From: Nemertoderma westbladi
Taxonomy: Eukaryota > Xenacoelomorpha > Nemertodermatida > Nemertodermatidae
DNA length: 64,000 nt
Assembly (NCBI GenBank): GCA_032718475.1
Contig: JAUCBJ010001154.1
Coordinates: 62,001 to 126,000, forward strand
Direction: 5' to 3'
Shown here: positions 54,116 through 64,000 of the stretch, piece by piece
Position numbering within the stretch: position 1 is the stretch's first letter
Layout: every line of letters begins with the position of its first letter
Made by a program: the position numbers and the translations under genes
Notes under the pieces: model-generated
Databases searched by the model: none
What the model saw: only the letters and a program-made list of their open reading frames with translations
What the model was told of the DNA's origin: nothing

Positions 54116-57100
54116 CAACGTGTATATTAATACAAAAGGCTATTATTATCTGTTCAAATCCATTGAGATAGGTTTGGGTCTAACGAATGAAGAGCAACAT
54201 TGTACCGCTCATAATTGAATTAAGCAGAGTTGCAGATTATCTTGCATTGTGTTTGTTTTTCACATTTTCTTTGTTGGTGTCTCTGTTGTCGGAGATGGAT
54301 CTGAGTAAATGTCGCCATATGTTGTCGGAATTCGCCATCCAGTTTACTGTAACATTCTCTGTATGATGAGCCGCATTCTTTGTACATGTAGAGCGGGATC
54401 GAGGTTGTTTACAGCTGTCGGATGATAGCCAAACTGAATTTATTGATGACTACCATCAGTTTCGTGAGATAAGTTTTTGTGTATCTAATGTAAAAGCGAC
54501 ATGCCGAGCAAAAGGGTGATACCTGTAAAAGAGCGTCTCGCTTTAAAATGTTGTACATTTATATTAGTTATGTAATTTGGATTAATTTGGTTCTATTGTC
54601 TTAAGTTTTCACCACCAATTAACATGTACAATATAATAGCTATAATATAGACTATACGGAGTCCCTATGATGTATTTTGTATAACAAATGATGTTAGTGC
54701 GAGAAGTGAAAATGGACAGTATAGTTATTAACGCGTCATTTGCGACTTGTTATTGAGTTAGGGACGTTTTTGATAAGTCGTTTGGGTTCATTCAATGTAT
54801 AGGCTAGTGTATTTATGATAAATAATTAATTGAGCGTACTAATTACTTCATAAATGATATCCATCTAGTTTTATTATTCATTTGCACATTTTTGGCGTCG
54901 AATTGTCGTGAAATTTATTACTTTCAATGAGATACGCCAATGCCAACATGTATCCCTGAGTGCACGTATATAAAGTAACGATATTCGGTTGATTTACTAA
55001 ACTATGTTAAAAATCTTCTAAATTATTTAAAATCATGTCCGTTAGAGTATGTGTTTGTGTACGAGTATCCGTTAGAGGCTCAAGTATTCATAATTTACTC
55101 GAGGATATTCTTTGTGTATCAGGTGGAAACCATGACAACCCGAATGTACTGAAACTAACTCATCTTGAAGCTGCGTTCGAGGGAGTTTTCGGTTCATGAT
55201 AGTGGATTGTGCCGGATAAAATGTATCTATTGGATTATTATTGTTAGTATATTTTAGAGTTATTTTCAGTATTTTGTAGATTATTGTGCGATGTTACAAG
55301 TATAATAGCTTCTCGAGTTTTTCTTGAACATTTCCTCAAAGAATTATGAATTGTAAAATGTTTTAAATTTAAAAACAATTCAAATTCTTTCCTAATATTT
55401 TTTACACTGTTGTGATTATATTTTGTGCCCCACAATGTGGTGTTTATGTGTTCGAATGTTACCTAGTAACATAAACGACGACCATCAGACGGGTGGAATC
55501 AAAACCTTAAATAAATAAAATAATAATAATTACATAATTACATAACTACACAATAAATTATTTACTACCTAATAACTTTCAGAAGTTCACCTCTACTTAT
55601 GTTTACAATCCATACGCTAGTGAGATTAATTTCTGACTTAAAGGAATGTTGATGATTGTCTTTTTTATTTCATACACAAGCAGGAAGTATCTTAAGGAAC
55701 ACTTACACTCTCAAATCTCAACACCCTTGCGAATAGAATCTAAATCTCACTTCCGCATCCACCGGGTACTCCATCACTCCCCATCACCAAACTACCCAGA
55801 TTCACTCTAATATCTTGCCAGAAGCTTCTCTTTGGGTAGTGGTACATCTTGAAACTGGAAATCAACATCTTATCTATAATTTGATCTGGTGATGACTCTG
55901 TGTGCGATCAACTTGGCAACATCTGCAACTTTATGATGGTGACAATAAATGTAATCCAGTTGAATTAATACACTATGCATCGCATCAATGGCAAGGTCAC
56001 CTAATGTTTGGGGATTTCGAGAAAAATAACAATTATTTATTGAACTGGAATGGAATTAACACCCCCAATATACCCTGTTTGACATCCAAGATTGCGCAAC
56101 TGGTCAAGCGTGCCATGTTTATGTATATGGATCAGTGAGTAGGGTACAGTATACACACACTTCACCTGAAGAAAACCTGGCCCATAAAATATACCTAGAA
56201 GGCCCCGAAGGCTAACAGATTGCCTCTACGGGAAGCTATGAAGGTAGATCTACCTGCATTAAAAGGACTGACAGTTTGTAGTCAGGAATGGAATGAGCCC
56301 TGCATTGCACTCAATGTAGCTTATACAACTGCCATTGTAAAAAATCGACAGTGCCCTTACCAATCTGCCACTCTGATCCTCTGTTATGCTTGCATTTCTT
56401 GCACCAGAAGGCAGATATGACGGCTACGCCACACAGCAAACTTTCATTAATTAATCATAATGACGACAATAGAGTGTGCAGAGCATAGTATGAGTTAGAA
56501 AGCCAAACTAATTTTCATGCCAGGAAAAATGAAATAGCTCCCCAGTGATGTCTCTAGCATATTGGACATATTTTATGAAATCCCCAATGTGTTGTGTCCA
56601 ATAGGTTTACTATGGTTAGTTCAGTGCTCTGTTGCTGACCTCAATAATTTCGAAATTTTACAACCAGTTCGTACGAAAGTTCTAATGAGTCATGGATCTG
56701 AAACGGAATTGAATCATCTCTATTTGAGATATTTTTATGTTTCTGTATAAACAATTGGCTCTATACCGCCACCCGATTTATGTGTACTCTTAGGGTTGCT
56801 TGTATATCTGTCGCAGATCTACATTACATACAGTGGCCTACTGCCACTCTTAGCTGTATCCAGCAGGGCCATGTCGGGTGCAATTGATGATCTGGAGGCG
56901 GCCAGAATAACAGGAGTGCTGCGGTAAAAAATAACAAGTAGGTTATTATCGCAGAATTTATGATGGAATCCATGGCATGTACCGCATTTAGTGGTGATTC
57001 CTCTATGATGCTGCAGACCTTCTGAACCGGTCGTTTTATCGTAAAGATGCAACGTTCGCATTTCGTTTACCAAGATATTCCCTGTATTTGTCTAAATAGT

Positions 57101-58059
57101 TTTAATACCAAATCGAGACGGGTGGAGGATGACTAAATATCTCAACTTTCGAACAAAGTGATCAAAATTTCACAAAACGTAGTAAGATTATTCACATACG
57201 TTCTAAATAAATTTGCATCCAAATGACAATTTCCGCTGATAGTTAGTCAAAATTATTGTCAAATATAAGAAAAGCACCCAAAAAAGTGTAGAATTCAAAT
57301 TTATTATAAAACGACAAACAGTAAAGTTTTGATGAGATTTTGGGGCGAGCCACGAAGGTATGTATGCTGTGGTATGCTAATGGTGAAGTCGATATGGACA
57401 AATCGTTTATAAAATTAGACGTAATAGTTGCAAAGAAATTAATTTACTTTATTTCCTGTCACTTCTTTATTTCTCGGGATTTGAATTAGCATCGTACTGC
57501 ATGACAGGAAGATAGGGAACTGCATGACAACTACATGTAGGGTCGTTCACAGTCAGCGGTGTATCGCTGGCCCAGCGGTACACCGCGGGGTGTAGCGTTC
57601 CGTTGGATGTGAACGGGCCTTAACGCACATCCCGGTTCTGGATTAATTGTATTTTGATATTTACAGTGATTGAAAGTAGCCAAAACGATTCACTACTTTC
57701 TAATTTTGTTTTTATTTTTCTAAAAAATTTTTTCTTGAATTTCAACCTTGGTTGGTATTCATGAAACATTGGTAACATTGACTACAAGTAGGCCCCCTAT
57801 AGGTATGCAGGTACTTTTTAACTTAAATTTTCACTTTTTAAATTCCTTCCCCTCCATCCTCGTATCCTCTGAAAGTCAGCTGTTTCCAACCACCTGTGGT
57901 TTATATAAATTTCATCCCCGTATGATATGCGAAAATGAATGGTACAACCTCCTGCTGGCTCAATAAGTAGAGGGAATCCAGTACCTTATTAATCTAGAAC
58001 TTTAGTAGTACTGAAGAATCACTAGAGGGAGCCCAAAGGCGCTTCGGCTCATTGGAGCA
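54116..58059. other. Mostly AT-rich, with a possible decayed element at 55850-57080
   Basis: Between 55850 and 57080 both strands show short frames with non-random composition: a plus frame ending AQLVKRAMFMYMDQ and a minus frame with KCGTCHGFHHKFCDNN and DTAKSGSRPLYV. They look like remains of a repetitive protein-coding element, but I cannot name the family. A MITE G tip lies near 57350 and a small foldback at 57540-57622. Confidence 0.35.
57540..57622. mobile_element. Small foldback element with nested palindromes
   Basis: Outer arms gggtcgttcaca and tgtgaacgggcctt are near-inverted. An inner hairpin pairs gcggtgtatcgctgg with cccagcggtacaccgc (one mismatch). About 80 bp in all. Confidence 0.5.
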
Positions 58060-58089
58060 GGTTGCTTCTAGTGTTAGTCTTTCTGTAAT

Positions 58090-58430
58090 GACTTGTGCTA
58101 CTTTGGATCATGGATCCGGAAGTCAAGTTATGGCCTTCCTATACGTATGGGAAAAGCATGGGCAGCATTGAATAGTCTGAATGTCAAGGTTCGATTATTT
58201 AGGGTTGCAGTAGAACGAGTACTGAAATATGGGAGTCCATGTTGGTCTCTAACTGCTGAGTACACCAAATCTCTGGATGGCACTTATGGAAGAATGCTAC
58301 GCCTGGTTCATTGTGCCGAGTACAATGAACACATCTACATTTCTAATCAGAACTATACAACATTGGATTTGTCTCATCAGTCCCCCCAAGCTTGACACTT
58401 GGACGGTGCCGCCTCCGCTTTGTTGGACAT
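58090..58430 (+). pseudogene. LINE fragment (family A), RT end to tail
   Basis: The frame 58093-58395 encodes FGSWIRKSSYGLPIRMGKAW, ALNSLNVKVRLFRVAVE, then SLDGTYGRMLRLVHC. It is the region just before and into the tail seen at 9295 and 24745. The copy is cut after ccgcctccgctttgttggac. Confidence 0.75.
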
Positions 58431-58974
58431 AGTACAACAACATATTTAAGTGGTGTGCTATAGTACGAAGTAGTAATTACAGTAATGGTTGCTTAATAGA
58501 TACGGTAAGTAAGGTACGGTACGGTTCGAATTCTGATTCGGTTGGACTCAACGAACATTTATTAAAGCAAGTATAATAGATGCTACATGAGCCAGACTCT
58601 TCAGGTAACCATAGCGGATAGGATTGCTAGCAATGGATATGGATAAGGCGAGGAATCGGTTTAGTACTGTCACATGCCTCGCAAGTGCAATATAGACAGG
58701 TTTAATTAATGTAGGTTGGGTGAAGCTGGGGTGTCACTAAGACTCTCTGATAAATATCCGGATAAAAGTCGCTTACAAACACCAAAATATATAATTAATG
58801 TCGCAAGAAAAATTTGGATAAAAAAGTCTCGCCCAAAACAATTTTCCAGCTAAAACCAATTTTCCAGACAAAAATAAATATTAATTACCGCAGAATAACT
58901 ACATAATTTCCTCCGATATTTGGTCATGGCCGGCCGCCAAGCAATAATTTTGGAAAACGTTTTATATTTACCAA

Positions 58975-59075
58975 CTAAGGAAAAGGAGCAGGATGCAGAG
59001 ACAGTATTTTCTAACCAAAACAATAAACGATATCATTAGAAATTAATATAAAAGAGCAGGTTACAGTACCTTGAT
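58975..59075. repeat. MITE family M core fragments
   Basis: aaaaggagcaggatgcagag, then ttttctaaccaaaacaataa, and a second partial agagcaggttacagtacc. Confidence 0.55.
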
Positions 59076-59141
59076 TGATACTACATTACATTTCAGTTAT
59101 ACATATTTATGTAATAATAAATAATGAATAAACATTTAAAG

Positions 59142-61308
<2,167 letters not shown>

Positions 61309-62592
61309 TTACTCACCAACACGGCCACAAGCGCAAAGGGCCATTAAAGCAAACAAAAAAGGCAGAATGGTCAAACTAAGCAATGAAGCTGCCATTTGGA
61401 ATCCGCAATCATCAATTAGAATCCCACCAAATAGCGCACCTAGTAAAAAACCAACAGAATATGAGATTCTAAGAGCTTGTTGAAGAACAGCCCTGGTATC
61501 AATGTTGTCGGGGTGACCGCATACTCTAACAGCCAGACGAGTTTGTGTTTCAAATGCAGGAATCGACATTAACCCGGCTCCCAATCCATATATAGCCAAG
61601 GAGCTTAAAGATATGTTTAAGGAGTAAGGTATTCCCAATATCTCAGTTGGCCCTACGAGTTGCATTGTGCCAAACATTATTGTTCCACCAATAAAAGTTG
61701 GGTATATTGTATTGAAATTGAACTTCTTAATCAAAACCGTTATTATGAGAGCGATACAAGTCTCGCTCACTGGTTGAATCGTATATGCTAAACCAATATT
61801 ATATTGGTTAACATAATAGTAGCTGTGAATATAAGAAGCATAATAAGCCACTGTGAAATATAACATCATTGTATTGTAGAAGTGGAATATATAGATTATT
61901 GTGATTGCTGGGTTCTTCAGCAATCCGAGATATGTTGGTCGTCCCTCATTAGATTCATCTCTATCGTAAAGGTAAGGAGGAGCCTCGAGCCAGCAGTAAA
62001 GAACACCAATGAGAAACATCAAACTCGATATGATAAATGGATATTCAAAACCCATTGAAGCAAAAACGGCTGATCCGAAAACTGGAGCGATAGCATAGCT
62101 GACCGCGGAAAGAACAATTGATATACCAGCTAAGAAACTTCTGTGGTTTGGCATCAATTCCATTAATAAATTGTAGGAGTAAATGTAACTGATGTTGAGA
62201 CCTATTCCTTGTATCAGGCGCAGCAAAAAGCATGTGAATATGTGTCCTCCGTTGTTAGGAATGTATTCTACAAATCCAAAGAGTAACTGGCCGATCGTTC
62301 CAATCACACCGGATATTCCTAAGGAACTTCGCGTTCCCCAGTTGGTGATGGAATGCGGGAAACCAATGTAAATAATGATCTGTACGAGGGGATAGATAGC
62401 AAACAGGGAACCAATGAGGGTCTTAGACCAACCACGCTTTTCCACAACGATAGGGAAAAATGTTTCTAGCAGAGTCATGGCCCATCCGGGTATTAACTGG
62501 AATACCATCAGTAAAGAAACCAACACAGTAAGTCTCCATCCATGAGGTTTATTTGTTGGAGTTTGGTTAAGAGAAAGTGTTTCATCCAACAT
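61309..62592 (-). CDS. MFS transporter, SLC18B1-like, 12 TM, single exon
   Basis: ATG at 62592 (MLDETLSLNQT) opens 427 codons to TAA at 61311-61309. Twelve hydrophobic segments are visible. After TM1 comes TFFPIVVEKRGWSKTLIGS, which aligns with FFPKEAEKKGAS..IIG of SLC18B1; later blocks GFEYPFIISSLMFLIGVLYC, GPTEIL and GLGAGLMSIPAFETQ also match. The usual MFS motif A between TM2 and TM3 is weak. SLC18B1 is a vesicular polyamine transporter in mammals; substrate here is unknown. The final codons overlap a strong donor (ttg|gtgagtaag at 61316), so the mRNA might splice to an undetected short last exon instead of ending at TAA. All 12 TMs are encoded either way. Confidence 0.85.
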   Translation of the reverse strand: MLDETLSLNQTPTNKPHGWRLTVLVSLLMVFQLIPGWAMTLLETFFPIVVEKRGWSKTLIGSLFAIYPLVQIIIYIGFPHSITNWGTRSSLGISGVIGTIGQLLFGFVEYIPNNGGHIFTCFLLRLIQGIGLNISYIYSYNLLMELMPNHRSFLAGISIVLSAVSYAIAPVFGSAVFASMGFEYPFIISSLMFLIGVLYCWLEAPPYLYDRDESNEGRPTYLGLLKNPAITIIYIFHFYNTMMLYFTVAYYASYIHSYYYVNQYNIGLAYTIQPVSETCIALIITVLIKKFNFNTIYPTFIGGTIMFGTMQLVGPTEILGIPYSLNISLSSLAIYGLGAGLMSIPAFETQTRLAVRVCGHPDNIDTRAVLQQALRISYSVGFLLGALFGGILIDDCGFQMAASLLSLTILPFLFALMALCACGRVGE

Positions 62593-62844
62593 TATGAATA
62601 TCAAATAATTTTAATTTTGATTTGAATACAAAACTGTTCTAATGTTTATTGTGTTTATTTGTTTTATCTCACAAGGCTTATTATAAGCGGTATAATTCCT
62701 AGAAGGTTATTGCTGATTCTCCACTTGTCTCTTAAACTAAACATTTATTATAAAAGGTCATAAAAATAATTTCATCAGCTGCTGAAAAATTGGTTGGTGG
62801 ATTAGGTACAATGAGTGGGTGGTGCCGTAGGGTTGCAACAGTTG

Positions 62845-63042
62845 TTAGTTGATAGAGGCATATAACGAACAATACCAACAATTATTGGGAAATAATCCCT
62901 CTGTTTTACTTGTATTGTTTTTATTGGTTACAACAGCCGGTCTGATATTGGTTTTATTGAAATTGGAAATTACTACTTTAGGTTGAGCCACATCAGATCT
63001 CTTATGTGTAGGTTGGAAGAAAAGGTTGGAGACGTTAGGCAT
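62845..63042 (-). CDS. Hypothetical small ORF upstream of the MFS gene
   Basis: ATG-started frame of 65 codons (MPNVSNLFFQPTHKRSDVA...) on the same strand, about 250 bp before the MFS start. Asn/Lys/Thr-rich, no signal peptide or domain. It could be a short peptide, an upstream ORF in a long leader, or chance. Confidence 0.15.
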   Translation of the reverse strand: MPNVSNLFFQPTHKRSDVAQPKVVISNFNKTNIRPAVVTNKNNTSKTEGLFPNNCWYCSLYASIN

Positions 63043-63121
63043 CGTGACGTTTTCGGTTTGTCATGGTATGCCACAGTCGTAGACATGTACTGTACACCGA
63101 TCACACATTCGTTGGGCCGTC

Positions 63122-63735
63122 GCGTACTACTCACCTACTAAAGTTTGATTTAATTCCGAACCAGCGATGCTGAGTATGGGAGTCCATGCTGGGCTCTAAC
63201 TGCAGGGGATACCAAATCTCTGGATGGCACTGTCACAAGAATGCGGCGCCGGGTTCATTGTGTTAAATACAATGAACACATCTCAAATTAGAGTCTATAC
63301 AACATTAGAGGTGTTCCATTAATCTCCCCTTGCTTGACACTTGAACACCGCCTCCGCTTTGCAGGACATTGCATTCGCCGTGAGGACCAGCCAGTGCATG
63401 ATCTTGTGCTTTGGCGCCCTCATGGAGCGAATAAGCATAGTGGACAGCCCATGACTTTCTTGAGACGCATCTTAAACGACACTGGCCTTGAGAATGCGGA
63501 TGATCTAGCAAATGTCATGGGTGATAGGGAGTTGTGGCGGTGCAATTTAGCCGACAAGCCGCCGCAGCATTCTTAATATATATGTAATATATATATATAA
63601 TGAGGCTGCAATGCAGGATGCCGATTGTAGTAGTAGTAGCGATGCCGAGAAATTAGCGTTCAAACATTTACCAGACAGACAGGCAGGCAGACAGAGAGAC
63701 AGACAAAGGCTCGCCGACTACGTGGCTCGCCCCAC
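63122..63735. mobile_element. MITE family G copy, interrupted by a LINE
   Basis: The right part (63646-63735) holds gcgttcaaacatttaccaga, a caga/cagg run, and the tip gtggctcgccccac. The left part (about 63122-63170) continues the same element (cctactaaagtttgatttaa, ttccgaaccagcgatgc). The uninterrupted order is seen at 21170-21260. Confidence 0.7.
63171..63637 (+). mobile_element. LINE 3' end (family A), 467-bp insertion with 8-bp target duplication
   Basis: Flanked by agcgatgc on both sides (63163-63170, 63638-63645). It starts tgagtatgggagtccatgct and carries the tail frame 63334-63576 (RLRFAGHCIRREDQPVHDL, GDRELWRCNLADKPPQ). It ends gcaggatgccgat and tag repeats. 5'-truncated, no RT. Confidence 0.85.
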
Positions 63736-64000
63736 CCACGCACATTACGGAATCTAATGGAAGGTAAGAATGAAGCTGATGAGGTGATCTCATCATCGTG
63801 TTTACAGGTTCACCAGGATTCATTGTATATGAAACCCTCTGCAGTATCGGCAATGATAAAGCTAAACTATCTGCGCCTTTATTTTCAATATCAATATATT
63901 ACATTATTGCATTCTAGCGATAATAAACAACCAGATAATGCCAGGGAAATTAATTAATTACGCCTGTATTCGGTCTAAGTTATTAACCCCTATTGTTTCT

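Overview
The window reads as nuclear DNA of an invertebrate animal: AT-rich, intron-containing, with low gene density and heavy loads of tandem repeats, tRNA-derived SINEs, LINE fragments and small DNA transposons. No bacterial, organellar or rRNA signal was seen. A tunicate or another fast-evolving invertebrate is a reasonable guess, from divergent but colinear chordate-style genes and moderate intron sizes, but the window alone does not settle it.

Four genes can be supported and a fifth is plausible. (1) At 5415-5737 (+) is the last exon of a gene that lies mostly left of the window; its product ends in a class I PDZ ligand (-S-T-V). (2) At 17674-10127 (-) is a three-exon gene for a DCX-EMAP protein: two doublecortin domains, a HELP domain and WD40 repeats, 1286 residues when joined, with all junctions in phase. 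(3) At 44771-36304 (-) are five exons of an Lhx3/4-class (Lim3) LIM-homeobox gene, from LIM1 to the stop codon; the 5' exon(s) are not located. (4) At 62592-61309 (-) is an intronless 12-TM MFS transporter resembling SLC18B1. (5) At 28923-29228 (+) is a possible 101-residue MGNC-type acylated small protein. No operon-like or pathway link among them is apparent.

Layout: 1-5340 is a satellite of 28/29-bp units with higher-order structure, apparently inside the last intron of gene 1. 6771-8691 is a 48-bp minisatellite. 9.3-9.7 kb is a LINE 3' end. 10.1-17.7 kb is DCX-EMAP, whose 3.2-kb second intron holds a MITE and a hAT-like element. 17.9-22.8 kb is a transposon graveyard: a broken transposase-like gene, a tail-to-tail second copy, and a LINE interrupted by a MITE. 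24.4-28.4 kb is MITEs, a LINE end and a composite SINE-like repeat. 31.4-34.7 kb holds a hAT-like element with 8-bp target duplications, next to an array made of its own tip plus flank, then a 25-bp minisatellite. 36.3-44.8 kb is Lhx3/4. 45-61 kb has no confident gene; it holds minisatellites, a 1.77-kb element with perfect 31-bp inverted ends, and LINE and MITE remnants. The MFS gene and a LINE inserted into a MITE close the window.

The most unusual observation is in Lhx3/4: the 3' third of the LIM1 exon, with its splice donor and early intron, is tandemly repeated four times in 114-bp units (44197-44652). This places three extra exon fragments, each with a donor, at the start of a 6.7-kb intron.
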